A DNA stretch of 60,808 nucleotides, taken from Bacillota bacterium. Lineage in GTDB: Bacteria > Bacillota > Clostridia > Oscillospirales > Acutalibacteraceae. The translations under genes and the position numbers were made by a program. Numbering within the stretch: position 1 is the first letter of the stretch; each line of letters opens with the position of its first letter. Below the pieces are notes generated by a model, which was not told where the DNA came from, searched no databases, and saw only the letters and a list, made by a program, of their open reading frames with translations. Shown here in pieces: positions 40,691 through 49,834 of the stretch. Location: positions 1-60,808 of the forward strand of contig JAEWBE010000102.1 of the NCBI GenBank assembly GCA_023391275.1, read 5' to 3'.

Positions 40691-41968
40691 TTGGTGATAC
40701 ATACCGTGCAGCGGGGGGACACTATTTATTCAATCGCAACACGATACGGCATACCCATGCAAAAAGTAATTGATGACAATCAGCTGGAAAATCCGGAACG
40801 CCTGGTGGTCGGGCAAACAATCGTGGTGATTACGGACAATATCAACCACACGGTCACCCCGGGGCAGTCGCTTTATTCAATCGCCCGAAACTACCATACC
40901 ACGGTCTCAGCAATCCTTATTGCCAACCCGGAAATTACTGATCCTGCAAGAATCCATGTAGGGCAAGTCATTGTGATTCCCGCCGCGGAACCCAAACTGG
41001 GTACCATTGATGTGAATGGATATGCTTTTCCCAATATCAACAGCAATACCCTTGCAAATACGCTGCCCCATCTTACTTATATCAGCATATTCAGTTATCA
41101 GGTGAGGCCGGACGGCAGCCTGGCCCCCATACAGGATACCCCTGTGATACAGAGCGCGCGTCAGCAAAGAGTTGCCCCCCTGATGGTCATCACCAATATT
41201 AAAGAAGGGGCAAGTTTCGACAGTGCGCTCGCCCACACCATCCTAACCAACGAACAGGTGCAGAACACCTTGTTCGACAATATTATCAAAACATTGGGCA
41301 AAGGCTATTACGGGCTGGATATAGACTTTGAATACCTCTATCCGAGTGACCGGGAAAACTACAGCCGTTTTGTAAAAAAAGCGGTGGACACACTGCATCC
41401 GCTGGGCTACACCGTGACAATCGCCCTTGCTCCTAAAACAAGCTCCGGTCAGGTGGGGCTGCTTTATGAGGCGCATGATTATCCCGCGCTGGGGGCGCTT
41501 GTTGACCATGTAATCCTGATGACCTATGAATGGGGCTACACCTACAGTCCGGCGCGGGCGGTGGCTCCTGTCGATTTGGTTGAAAAGGTATTGCAGTACG
41601 CCGTCTCGGTTATCCCCAGCAAAAAAATACTGATGGGGATACCCAATTACGGCTATGACTGGACGCTTCCCTTTGTGCAGGGGTCGTCCGCGCGTTCTTT
41701 GTCCCATACCGCGGCAGTCAGCCTTGCTCTCAGAGTCAATGCGCAAATCCACTATGATACCACGGCGCAGTCCCCCTTCTTCCGCTACTATGACACCAAC
41801 CGGCGACAGCATGAGGTATGGTTTGAAGACGCCAGAAGCATTCAGGCTAAATTGAAACTGGTGAATCAATACAATTTGGGCGGCGTGAGCTACTGGACAA
41901 TCAACAGTTTCTTCCCGCAAAACTGGCTTGTAATAGAATCAATGTATAACGTGCGAAAAGTATTGTAA
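40691..41968 (+). CDS. LysM and GH18 domain hydrolase, SleL/YaaH type
   Basis: This is 425 residues from TTG 40691 or GTG 40694 (AAGGTGTG ahead; the longer frame to 40664 has no site). Two LysM repeats come first: VQRGDTIYSIATRYGIPMQK and VTPGQSLYSIARNYHTTVSA. The rest is a glycoside hydrolase 18 barrel, with the catalytic motif YYGLDIDFEYLYP at about 205 and HVILMTYEWGYTY. This combination is that of spore cortex-lytic N-acetylglucosaminidases such as SleL. No signal peptide is visible, as in SleL. It suggests a spore-forming organism, but relatives also exist outside spores. Confidence 0.9.
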   Translation: MVIHTVQRGDTIYSIATRYGIPMQKVIDDNQLENPERLVVGQTIVVITDNINHTVTPGQSLYSIARNYHTTVSAILIANPEITDPARIHVGQVIVIPAAEPKLGTIDVNGYAFPNINSNTLANTLPHLTYISIFSYQVRPDGSLAPIQDTPVIQSARQQRVAPLMVITNIKEGASFDSALAHTILTNEQVQNTLFDNIIKTLGKGYYGLDIDFEYLYPSDRENYSRFVKKAVDTLHPLGYTVTIALAPKTSSGQVGLLYEAHDYPALGALVDHVILMTYEWGYTYSPARAVAPVDLVEKVLQYAVSVIPSKKILMGIPNYGYDWTLPFVQGSSARSLSHTAAVSLALRVNAQIHYDTTAQSPFFRYYDTNRRQHEVWFEDARSIQAKLKLVNQYNLGGVSYWTINSFFPQNWLVIESMYNVRKVL

Positions 41969-42017
41969 TCATTTGATTTATAAATTCGGTTAGAAAACGA
42001 TAATGTCAACATTCGCA

Positions 42018-42049
42018 AACAAGGGTACGGCTTTTGCCGTACCCTTGTT
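42018..42049 (+). terminator. Terminator after the GH18 gene
   Basis: AACAAGGGTACGGC and GCCGTACCCTTGTT pair perfectly over 14 bases around TTTT. Confidence 0.8.
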
Positions 42050-42187
42050 ATTTCTTATTACTATTCAAACCACAGTATGGCTCGGTTTACTATAAGCACG
42101 GTGTTTATGGGTATAATAATCAAAATTATGAAACAGTTCAAAGAAATAAAGGGACGTAAAAAATCACTGGCCTTTGGCGGAGGTAAT

Positions 42188-42907
42188 ATGTTTCAGACTG
42201 TGTTTTTTGTATTTTTAAGGACAGCGGCAGCTTATATCCTTTTAATGATTATAGTACGGCTCCTGGGGAGAAAAGCGATTTCACAAATGACGTTATTTGA
42301 TTTTGCCCTGGCGATTACCTTAGGCTCCTTAACGTCCCATGTAAGCCTGTCCGGGGATGAATCCCCGGCTTCAACAATTACCGCGCTGATTACATTAGGT
42401 ACCCTTGGGGTTCTTACGGATTTTATTCACATAAAAAGTTTTCGCATGAGAAAGTTGATTAATTCGGAACCCGTGATTCTGATAGAAAAAGGACATATCG
42501 TAAAAGAAAATATGGTAAAAACAAGGATCACTTTAACCGAATTGACGTCAATGCTCAGAACAAAATCAATTTTTAATATATCCGATGTAAATTACGCCAT
42601 AATGGAGAACAGCGGAAAGCTTTCCGTTTTGCTCAAAGCTAATAAAATGCCGCTTAATCCATCAGATATGCAGCTTAATCCGTCGGAAAAGGGATTGACA
42701 AGCGATATTATCATCGACGGAAAGATTATGCGTGAAAATTTAAAATTTACAAGTTTAACGGAAGTCCAGCTGCTGGATCAACTGAAAAGCATGGGAATCA
42801 ACAATGCGGAAGAAGTATTCTACGCCGGGCTGGATTCTTCCGGCCAGCTTTATGTTTCAAAAGGCACCATGGGGAAGGAACAGGAGGGAGAACACGGGAT
42901 TGAATGA
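42188..42907 (+). CDS. DUF421 membrane protein (YetF family)
   Basis: This is 239 residues from the ATG at 42188 behind GCGGAGGTAAT; the frame to 42077 is unlikely. Three membrane helices at the N-terminus (TVFFVFLRTAAAYILLMIIV and following) with the family block RLLGRKAISQMTLFDFALAI, TLGSLTSHVSL. The C-terminal cytosolic part has PVILIEKGHIVKENMVKTRI and LLDQLKSMGINNAEEVFYAG, the usual DUF421 end. Members such as YetF are found in sporulating Firmicutes, sometimes in the forespore, with no defined activity. It converges on nth with a 12-base gap and no terminator. Confidence 0.88.
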   Translation: MFQTVFFVFLRTAAAYILLMIIVRLLGRKAISQMTLFDFALAITLGSLTSHVSLSGDESPASTITALITLGTLGVLTDFIHIKSFRMRKLINSEPVILIEKGHIVKENMVKTRITLTELTSMLRTKSIFNISDVNYAIMENSGKLSVLLKANKMPLNPSDMQLNPSEKGLTSDIIIDGKIMRENLKFTSLTEVQLLDQLKSMGINNAEEVFYAGLDSSGQLYVSKGTMGKEQEGEHGIE

Positions 42908-42919
42908 CAATCGATGCCG

Positions 42920-43555
42920 CTATTTCTGCTCTTTTGCGTATTTGCAGAACTCCTTCATGCAGCAGGCTTCGCACTGCGGGCTGCGGGCGGTGCAGACTGC
43001 ACGGCCGTGCAGCACCAGCCTGTGGCAGAATTTGTTGGATTCGTCAGCCGGAAGTACCGCGCGCAGCTGCTTTTCCACCTTGAACGGGTCTTTGCCCTCG
43101 CTGATTCCGAGCCGCCCGCAAATGCGGATGCAGTGCGTGTCGGTCACGACGGCGGGCTTGTGGTAAATATCCCCCACCACAAGGTTGGCTGTTTTCCTGC
43201 CGACGCCCGGCAGCCTGGTAAGCTCTTCAATACTGTCCGGCACCACGCCTCCAAATTCGGATTTCAGCATCCGGCACATGGCAAAAATATCCCTTGCCTT
43301 TGTTTTATATAACCCGCAGGAGTGTATATATTTTTCAATTTCCTCTGCCGAGCCATCGATAAAGGCATCCAGCGTGGGGAACCGGGCAAACAGAGCCGGG
43401 GTAACGATATTTACCCGCGCATCGGTGCACTGTGCGGAAAGCCGCGTTGCAATCAGAAGTTGGAGCGGATTGGTATACGTCAGGGAGCAGAGTGCATCCG
43501 GATATTCTTTTTTTAATGCTTCCACCGCGAGCGCGGCGCGCTGTTTTTTTGTCAT
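42920..43555 (-). CDS. nth: Endonuclease III
   Basis: This 211-residue protein has the helix-hairpin-helix LTRLPGVGRKTANLVVGDIY with the catalytic Lys, followed by VVTDTHCIRICGRLG with the catalytic Asp. The C-terminal iron-sulfur loop is C-x6-C-x2-C-x5-C (CTARSPQCEACCMKEFC). It removes oxidised pyrimidines from DNA and cuts the abasic site. The start has ATCGGAGGAAATTTCAC ahead. It is the only minus-strand gene between two plus-strand genes here. Confidence 0.95.
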   Translation of the reverse strand: MTKKQRAALAVEALKKEYPDALCSLTYTNPLQLLIATRLSAQCTDARVNIVTPALFARFPTLDAFIDGSAEEIEKYIHSCGLYKTKARDIFAMCRMLKSEFGGVVPDSIEELTRLPGVGRKTANLVVGDIYHKPAVVTDTHCIRICGRLGISEGKDPFKVEKQLRAVLPADESNKFCHRLVLHGRAVCTARSPQCEACCMKEFCKYAKEQK

Positions 43556-43630
43556 GTGAAATTTCCTCCGATAGTGGTTTACTGTTCTATCTATACTTTA
43601 ATCATATCTCATCTTGCCGCAAACTACAAG

Positions 43631-43659
43631 TTGACAAGCATGCGGATATCAAATATTAT
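43631..43659 (+). promoter_or_regulatory. Promoter of the TraX-like gene
   Basis: TTGACA (43631-43636), 17 bases, TATTAT (43654-43659), 39 bases before the chosen ATG. Confidence 0.7.
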
Positions 43660-43697
43660 TATGGTATTGACAGCACAAATTGGAAGGCGGGGAAAAT

Positions 43698-44351
43698 ATG
43701 AGCAGATTCCAGCTTAAAATTCTGGCAATCGTCACCATGCTGATTGATCATATCGGCGCGATTCTGTTCCCACAAGTCGTCATTCTTCGCATGATAGGAC
43801 GGTTGTCCTTTCCTATATTTGCCTTCCTGATTTCCGAAGGGATGTTTCACACTTCAAACCTGCGGAAGTATCTTTGGCGGCTTTTCCTTTTTGCGTTGAT
43901 TTCGGAAGTCCCGTTTGATTTGGCGTTTCACGGAACCCTTTTTTACCCTGCGGGTCAAAATATATTTTTTACGCTTTTTCTGGGGCTCGCCGCCATCATT
44001 TTTCTACAGACTTATCTGGCGGAAAATTCAGTGATCGCGATTGCGCTTGCCTGCTCCATGGCGCTTTTGGCGGAAATTTTTCATACAGACTACGGTTGGT
44101 TCGGCGTGGCGGCGGTAATCATATTTTATTGTTTTAAGAAATTCCGTACCAAAGGTGTTTTTGTGTTTTCCGCGCTTGTTGCGGGCTACAGTCTGCTGCA
44201 TTCATCGCTTGAAATCTTCGCTGTTGCGTCGGGAATTCCTATTTTACTGTACGGCGGTGAAAAGGGCAAACTGAAGTGGAAATATTTCTTTTATGCTTTT
44301 TATCCGGTACACTTATTGCTCCTATATTTCGTACATAAGGTTGTCATTTAA
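43698..44351 (+). CDS. TraX family membrane protein
   Basis: This is 217 residues from the ATG behind GGAAGGCGGGGAAAAT. Start MSRFQLKILAIVTMLIDHIG leads to six or more membrane helices. The block VILRMIGRLSFPIFAFLISE, GMFHTSNLRKYLWRLFLFAL, ISEVPFDLAF is the TraX core. TraX of the F plasmid acetylates pilin; chromosomal homologues in Firmicutes are probably acyltransferases acting on other envelope targets. No conjugation genes are near, so a role in pilus assembly is unlikely. Confidence 0.88.
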   Translation: MSRFQLKILAIVTMLIDHIGAILFPQVVILRMIGRLSFPIFAFLISEGMFHTSNLRKYLWRLFLFALISEVPFDLAFHGTLFYPAGQNIFFTLFLGLAAIIFLQTYLAENSVIAIALACSMALLAEIFHTDYGWFGVAAVIIFYCFKKFRTKGVFVFSALVAGYSLLHSSLEIFAVASGIPILLYGGEKGKLKWKYFFYAFYPVHLLLLYFVHKVVI

Positions 44352-44402
44352 CGCGCTAAAGTGTATAATTATAAAAAAACACGTTGGGAAAGGGAATGAA
44401 AG

Positions 44403-45656
44403 ATGTACAGTGATATGATGGATACCATAGGCTTTGTTTCAAAGGCGGATCCGGAGCTTGGCGCGGCAATGAATGATGAATTGAAACGCCAGCAGTCCAA
44501 CCTTGAAATGATTGCCTCCGAGAATCTGGTTTCTCCCGCGGTGATGGCTGCAATGGGCAGTATTCTCACCAATAAATATGCCGAAGGTTACCCGGCAAAA
44601 AGGTATTATGGCGGGTGCCAGTATGTCGATGTTGTTGAAAATCTGGCGCGTGACCGCGCCTGTGAACTTTTTCACGCCGAACACGCAAATGTGCAGCCCC
44701 ATTCCGGTGCACAGGCTAACATTGCCGTTTATTTTGCTTTATTAAATCCGGGGGATACCGTAATGGGTATGAGTCTGGCGGAGGGCGGGCATCTGACCCA
44801 CGGTTCGCCGGTTAATCTTTCGGGAAAATATTTTAATTTTATTCCCTACGGAGTCGATCCCGAAACCGGATGCATCGATTACGAAAAGCTTTATGAAACA
44901 GCTGTGACCGAAAAGCCGAAGATGATTGTCGCCGGTGCGAGCGCTTATCCGAGGACAATTGATTTTAAGAAGTTCCGTGAGATCTGCGATGCCTGCGGCG
45001 CGTATCTGATGGTGGACATGGCGCACATTGCCGGGCTCGTTGCTGCCGGGGAGCATTCAAATCCGGTCGAGTGGGCGGAAATTGTAACAACCACCACGCA
45101 CAAAACCCTGCGCGGCCCGCGCGGCGGTATGATCCTGTGCCGTGAAGAGTTTGCCAAAGCAATTGATAAAGCCATTTTCCCGGGAACACAGGGCGGTCCG
45201 CTGATGCATGTGATTGCCGGTAAGGCCGTGTGTTTCAGTGAAGCTTTGAAACCGGAATTTAAAGAGTATGGCCACAGAATCGTGGAAAATGCCGCCGCGC
45301 TGGCCGGCGGGCTCATGAGCCGCGGGGTTAAGCTGGTGAGCAACGGAACGGACAATCACCTTATGCTGGTTAACCTGAGCGGTCTTGAACTGACGGGAAA
45401 AGACCTGGAACACCGTCTTGACGCCGTGAATATTACCGCAAATAAAAATACGGTTCCGAACGAGCAGCGCAGCCCGTTTATTACAAGCGGCCTGCGTCTT
45501 GGCACACCGGCCATTACCACCCGCGGCCTTAATACGCAGGATATGGATGTAATCGCTGAGTGCATCAGCCTGGCAATCAACGACTTTGAAGCAAGCCAGG
45601 AGAAAATCCGCCTTATGGTAAAAGGAATCTGTGACCGTTATCCGCTTTATCAATAA
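44403..45656 (+). CDS. glyA: Serine hydroxymethyltransferase
   Basis: This 417-residue PLP enzyme contains LEMIASENLVSPAVMAAMGS, NKYAEGYPAKRYYGGCQYVD, QPHSGAQANIAVYFALL, MVDMAHIAGLVAAGEHSNPV and the cofactor lysine box VTTTTHKTLRGPRGGMILC. It converts serine and tetrahydrofolate to glycine and methylene-THF, a main source of one-carbon units. Length and motifs are complete. AAAGGGAATGAAAG precedes the ATG. No glycine riboswitch is visible in the 50-base gap upstream. Confidence 0.97.
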   Translation: MYSDMMDTIGFVSKADPELGAAMNDELKRQQSNLEMIASENLVSPAVMAAMGSILTNKYAEGYPAKRYYGGCQYVDVVENLARDRACELFHAEHANVQPHSGAQANIAVYFALLNPGDTVMGMSLAEGGHLTHGSPVNLSGKYFNFIPYGVDPETGCIDYEKLYETAVTEKPKMIVAGASAYPRTIDFKKFREICDACGAYLMVDMAHIAGLVAAGEHSNPVEWAEIVTTTTHKTLRGPRGGMILCREEFAKAIDKAIFPGTQGGPLMHVIAGKAVCFSEALKPEFKEYGHRIVENAAALAGGLMSRGVKLVSNGTDNHLMLVNLSGLELTGKDLEHRLDAVNITANKNTVPNEQRSPFITSGLRLGTPAITTRGLNTQDMDVIAECISLAINDFEASQEKIRLMVKGICDRYPLYQ

Positions 45657-45757
45657 TCGGATTCCAGTTACAAGTATAGGCAACAGGAGTTTTTGCTGAT
45701 TAGAGTTCTCTGAGAAAGCATATACTTCGGTTAGAAATTTAGAAAGGATGAATTCAA

Positions 45758-45937
45758 TTGAGAAAGAGTGCTGTTTTTTTTCTTTCCACTACGATGTTGC
45801 TTCTGGGTGCAATTATTGGCTTCCTGCTTGCTCCTGTCAAAAAAGGGATCTGCTGCGGGAATAACAACGATAATAATTATTACGACGGCGAAGAGGATTA
45901 CCACGACGACTTGAATTCGGATGATATTCCTTTTTAA
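45758..45937 (+). CDS. Small single-helix membrane protein
   Basis: This is 59 residues from a TTG behind AGAAAGGATG. The N-terminus is one membrane helix (FFLSTTMLLLGAIIGFLLAP), followed by KKGICCGNNNDNNYYDGEED and an acidic end. The GAIIGFLLAP pattern is that of small YtxH-like membrane proteins. The acidic tail should face the cytoplasm or outside depending on topology. Too short for automated callers that exclude TTG, but spacing and codon use support it. Confidence 0.6.
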   Translation: MRKSAVFFLSTTMLLLGAIIGFLLAPVKKGICCGNNNDNNYYDGEEDYHDDLNSDDIPF

Positions 45938-45967
45938 ATTTCCGATATCGGAAAAGGAGGAATCTCT

Positions 45968-47239
45968 ATGGCAGCGCCATTAGCAGACAGGCTTCGTCCC
46001 CAAACACTGGATGACCTGATTGGCCAGCGTCATCTTTTGGGGAAAGGGAAGGCGCTGCGCCGCATCATTGAATCCGGTGAGATCCCCAACATGGTTTTCT
46101 ACGGCCCCGCGGGCATCGGCAAGACTACCCTTGCTTCGATTATTGCAAAGCAGACCAACCGCAGCCTTTACAAGCTGAATGGAACAACCGCTTCCACTGC
46201 GGATATCCGCGATGTGGTCAGTCAAATCGATACCCTCGCGGCGCCAAACGGTATCCTGCTTTATTTGGATGAAATTCAGTACTTTAATAAAAAGCAGCAG
46301 CAAACTTTGCTGGAATTCATTGAAAACGGCCAGATTACGCTGATCGCTTCAACGACTGAAAATCCGTATTTCTATGTTTACAATGCGATTCTCAGCCGCT
46401 CCACCGTGTTTGAGTTTAAACCGGTGGAAAAAGAAGATGTGCTTTTGGCCGTCAACCGTGCGTTTCATTTTATGGAGCAGGAACAAAATCGGAGAATTCA
46501 GGTAGAGGAGGGTGCCGCGGAATATATCGCGGTGGCCTGCGGCGGCGATGTGCGCAAGGCAATGAACGCGGTTGAACTCTGCGTTCTTTCCGGCGAAATC
46601 GCCGACGATGTCTGTCTGGTCACTCTGGAGAAAGCACAGGAGCTGACACAGCGTAGCGCGCTCCGGTATGATCGTGCGGGCGACGAGCACTACGACATCC
46701 TTTCCGCTTTTCAAAAGTCCATGCGCGGTTCCGACCCGGACGCGGCGGTGCATTACCTTGCCCGCCTGCTGGAGGCCGGCGACCTTCCTTCCATTTGCCG
46801 CAGGCTGATGGTTTGCGCCTGTGAGGATGTGGGGCTTGCCTACCCGCAGATTATTCCGATTGTGAAAGCGGCTGTTGACGCCGCCTTACAGGTCGGCCTG
46901 CCGGAAGCACGCATCCCGCTGGCGGACGCGGTCATCATGGTCTGCAATTCGCCAAAATCCAATTCGGCCTACTGTGCCATTGATGCCGCACTGGATGATG
47001 TGCGCAAGGGCAAAATCGGCAACATTCCGCGCCAGCTCCAAAATAAACATTACGATGGGGAAGACAATACGCATAAAGGCCAGTTTTACAAGTATCCGCA
47101 TAGTTTTCCGAACCGCTGGGTCGCACAGCAGTATTTGCCGGACGAACTCAAGAATGTCCGGTATTACGAGTATGGACAAAATAAAAACGAGCAGGCTTTT
47201 CGGGAATATTGGAATAAAATTAAAGGAAATAATAAGTAG
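45968..47239 (+). CDS. rarA: Replication-associated recombination protein A (AAA+ ATPase)
   Basis: This 423-residue protein starts PLADRLRPQTLDDLIGQRHL. Walker A is VFYGPAGIGKTTLASIIAKQ, Walker B LLYLDEIQYFNKKQQQTLLE, with sensor 1 ITLIASTTENPYFYVYNAIL SRS and a C-terminal MgsA/RarA domain (SDPDAAVHYLARLLEAGDLP, VCACEDVGLAYPQ, VCNSPKSNSAYCAID, GEDNTHKGQFYKYPHSFPN). It acts at stalled replication forks. Length is typical. GGAGGAATCTCT precedes the ATG; 30 bases separate it from the small membrane-protein gene. Confidence 0.94.
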   Translation: MAAPLADRLRPQTLDDLIGQRHLLGKGKALRRIIESGEIPNMVFYGPAGIGKTTLASIIAKQTNRSLYKLNGTTASTADIRDVVSQIDTLAAPNGILLYLDEIQYFNKKQQQTLLEFIENGQITLIASTTENPYFYVYNAILSRSTVFEFKPVEKEDVLLAVNRAFHFMEQEQNRRIQVEEGAAEYIAVACGGDVRKAMNAVELCVLSGEIADDVCLVTLEKAQELTQRSALRYDRAGDEHYDILSAFQKSMRGSDPDAAVHYLARLLEAGDLPSICRRLMVCACEDVGLAYPQIIPIVKAAVDAALQVGLPEARIPLADAVIMVCNSPKSNSAYCAIDAALDDVRKGKIGNIPRQLQNKHYDGEDNTHKGQFYKYPHSFPNRWVAQQYLPDELKNVRYYEYGQNKNEQAFREYWNKIKGNNK

Positions 47240-47266
47240 AAATTGGCTTAATTATATGGACAATAC

Positions 47267-47295
47267 TTGTAACTTTTTCCGTCGGGTGCTATGAT
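47267..47295 (+). promoter_or_regulatory. Promoter of the flavin reductase-rubredoxin gene
   Basis: TTGTAA (47267-47272), 17 bases, TATGAT (47290-47295), 30 bases ahead of the ATG. Confidence 0.55.
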
Positions 47296-47324
47296 ATAGG
47301 CAATACAGTTTGGGGGCATGTGAG

Positions 47325-47981
47325 ATGAAAGATGAAATTCTGTTTGATTTAACATATGGTATGTACGCGATTGGCGTAAAAGACGAAGAGAAAGCCTCCG
47401 CCTGCATCGTAAATACAGTCGTTCAGGTTACAAATACGCCGAATATGATTGCCGTGAGTATGAGCCGTGACAATTACAGTCATGAGTGTATTGCAAAAAG
47501 CGGTATCTTTACTGTTTCCGTCCTGTCGGAGGACACGTCCGGTGCCGCAATCGGGGCGCTTGGTTTCAATTCCGGGCGAAATGCGGATAAGCTCGTGAAT
47601 GTGCATCATAAGATTTTAGCCGAGGGTGTGCCCGTAATTAAAGAAAATATCTGCTGCTGGTTCCTGTGCCGCGTGGTCAACAGCGTGGAAACCCCAACAC
47701 ACACGATTTTTATCGCAGAGATTACTGCCGGCAGCGACGAGGCCAAGGGTATGCCTATGACTTATGATTATTATCATAAAGTGATTAAGGGAAAGGCTCC
47801 GAAAAACGCCCCGACATATCAGGCACAGCAGGCGGAGGATGACCGCAATGACGGGGAAAGCTGGATTTGTACCGTCTGCGGTTACGTGTACAACGATCCG
47901 GACACTTCTTTTGAAGAACTTCCTGACGACTGGGTCTGCCCAATCTGCGGCATGCCGAAATCAGCTTTTAAACGGCAATGA
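47325..47981 (+). CDS. Flavin reductase-rubredoxin fusion (high-molecular-weight rubredoxin type)
   Basis: This is 218 residues from ATG 47325 (GGGGGCATGTGAG ahead). Residues 1-165 form an FMN-binding split barrel (LTYGMYAIGVKDEEKASACI, VTNTPNMIAVSMSRDN). The C-terminal 45 residues are a rubredoxin: WICTVCGYVYNDP and DDWVCPICGMPKSAF, with all four iron-binding Cys. Such Hrb/NROR-linked proteins pass electrons from NADH to diiron or flavodiiron proteins that reduce O2 or NO in anaerobes. With the bacteriohemerythrin gene it points to oxygen defence. The barrel and rubredoxin are on one chain, as in known Hrb. Confidence 0.9.
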   Translation: MKDEILFDLTYGMYAIGVKDEEKASACIVNTVVQVTNTPNMIAVSMSRDNYSHECIAKSGIFTVSVLSEDTSGAAIGALGFNSGRNADKLVNVHHKILAEGVPVIKENICCWFLCRVVNSVETPTHTIFIAEITAGSDEAKGMPMTYDYYHKVIKGKAPKNAPTYQAQQAEDDRNDGESWICTVCGYVYNDPDTSFEELPDDWVCPICGMPKSAFKRQ

Positions 47982-47994
47982 AATTGTTTTAAGC

Positions 47995-48023
47995 AAGCCC
48001 ATCCGTAAAAGCGGATGGGCTTT
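47995..48023 (+). terminator. Terminator after the rubredoxin fusion gene
   Basis: AAGCCCATCCG and CGGATGGGCTT pair over 11 bases around TAAAAG, followed by TATTC. Confidence 0.8.
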
Positions 48024-48097
48024 ATTCATGTTTATTTTATTATGCTGTAATAACACGAAAAAAAGAGATCATATTACAAGAGGAATGATGGAAGAAA

Positions 48098-49834
48098 ATG
48101 TTCAGACTCGCACACTATTTAAAGCGTTACAGAGTACAGGTGATTTTAGGGCCGATTTTTAAATTGACTGAAGCTGTTTTTGAACTGATTGTCCCGCTCA
48201 TTACAGCTCAAATGATTGACAATGGAGTGAGGAAGGGAAATGTTCCCTATATCTGGCATATGGGCGGAATTATGCTTCTGCTTGGGATTACCGGGCTTTG
48301 CAGCGCGCTGATTTGTCAAAAGCTTGCGTCAATCGCTTCCCAGGGCTTTGGAACGGTGGTTCGCAGTGAGCTGTACAGGCATATCAATACCTTTTCCCAC
48401 TCGGAAATTGATCGCTTCGGCACGCCTTCCCTGATTACTCGAATTACAAATGACGTGAATCAGCTTCAGTTTGCAGTTGCCATGCTGATCCGCCTTGTGA
48501 TTCGCGCACCTTTTTTGGCAATCGGCGCCATTGTAATGGCTATGCTGGTCGATTTAAAGCTGGCTGTGGTTTTTCTGATTGCGACGCCTCTGATCGTCTT
48601 TGTGCTCTATCTTATCATGAGCCGTTCAGTTCCGTATTTTCGCACGATGCAGAAGAAGCTGGATAAGATTTCACTGGTTACGCGCGAAGGCTTGAGCGGC
48701 GTACGTGTGATCCGGGCGTTTTCGAAGCAGGAAAATGAGCAGCAGCGTTTTGATGCCGCGGCCGGCGACCAAACCGCTACGGCGATTAAAGTAGGCAAGC
48801 TTTCCGCGCTTTTAAACCCGCTGACCTACGCGATTATGAATTTTGCCATTATCGCGATTGTATGGTTCGGGGGCTGGCGCGTCGATTCGGGCGGTATGAC
48901 GCAGGGCGAAGTGATTGCGTTTGTAAATTATATGACGCAGACGCTTTTAGCGCTGATCGTCGTGGCCAACCTTGTCGTAACCTTTACCAAGGCTTCCGCT
49001 TCCGCCTCCAGGGTGAACGAGGTGTTTGACACTGTCACCTCCATTGCGGAAATCAATGCGCTGCCGGTTGTCAGGGGGGAAGATGTGCCGAAAATCGAAT
49101 TTCAGGATGTCAGTTTTTCCTATAATGGAACCGACCGGTACGCGATTCAAAATTTGAGCGTGAGCATTTTTGCAGGGGAAACAGTCGGCATCATCGGCGG
49201 CACCGGCTCCGGAAAATCTACCATGGTGAATCTCATTCCGCGTTTCTACGATGTAACTAAAGGGAGAATTCTGGTTGACGGTGTGGATGTGCGAGAATAT
49301 TCTTTTGCGGAGCTTCGCGGTGAAATCGGAATGGTTCCGCAGGAAGCCACGCTGTTTTCCGGCACCATTGAAAGCAACCTGCGCTGGGGAAGGGAAGATG
49401 CTGCCAGGGAGGATATGGAACGGGCCTTGAAAATTGCGCAGGCCTACGATTTTGTTTCCGCCATGCCGGCGCAACTTGAAAGCCCAGTCAATCAGGCGGG
49501 AAAAAATTTTTCCGGTGGTCAGAAACAGCGCCTCACCATCGCGCGCGCACTGGTTGGCAGTCCGGAAATTTTGATTTTGGATGACAGTGCGAGTGCGCTC
49601 GATTTTGCGACTGATGCCGCGTTAAGAAAATCCATCCGAAGTGAAACGACAGGAATGACCGTGCTGATGGTTTCCCAGCGTGCAAGCACCATCCGGCGTG
49701 CGGATAAGATTATCGTATTGGATGACGGTGCGGTGGCGGGTATCGGAACGCACGAGCAGCTGATGGAAAGCTGTGAAGCGTATCAGGAAATTTGCCTGTC
49801 GCAGCTCAGCAGGGACGAGGTGGACAAAAAATGA
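48098..49834 (+). CDS. ABC exporter half, ATP-binding and permease protein (degenerate-type NBD)
   Basis: This 578-residue protein has six membrane helices, then an ATPase domain with Walker A GIIGGTGSGKSTMVNLIPRF, signature NFSGGQKQRLTIARAL and Walker B LILDDSASALDFATDAALRK. The residue after the Walker B Asp is Asp, not the usual catalytic Glu, and the switch His is replaced by Gln in VSQRAS. Its partner has a canonical set, so the pair forms a heterodimer with one hydrolysing and one weak site, as in LmrCD, BmrCD and TM287/288. It probably exports lipophilic compounds. It overlaps the second gene by four bases. Confidence 0.92.
   Translation: MFRLAHYLKRYRVQVILGPIFKLTEAVFELIVPLITAQMIDNGVRKGNVPYIWHMGGIMLLLGITGLCSALICQKLASIASQGFGTVVRSELYRHINTFSHSEIDRFGTPSLITRITNDVNQLQFAVAMLIRLVIRAPFLAIGAIVMAMLVDLKLAVVFLIATPLIVFVLYLIMSRSVPYFRTMQKKLDKISLVTREGLSGVRVIRAFSKQENEQQRFDAAAGDQTATAIKVGKLSALLNPLTYAIMNFAIIAIVWFGGWRVDSGGMTQGEVIAFVNYMTQTLLALIVVANLVVTFTKASASASRVNEVFDTVTSIAEINALPVVRGEDVPKIEFQDVSFSYNGTDRYAIQNLSVSIFAGETVGIIGGTGSGKSTMVNLIPRFYDVTKGRILVDGVDVREYSFAELRGEIGMVPQEATLFSGTIESNLRWGREDAAREDMERALKIAQAYDFVSAMPAQLESPVNQAGKNFSGGQKQRLTIARALVGSPEILILDDSASALDFATDAALRKSIRSETTGMTVLMVSQRASTIRRADKIIVLDDGAVAGIGTHEQLMESCEAYQEICLSQLSRDEVDKK

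Noticed and set aside
44352..44402. Glycine riboswitch ahead of glyA
   Set aside because: The gap is only about 50 bases and shows no aptamer-like pattern.
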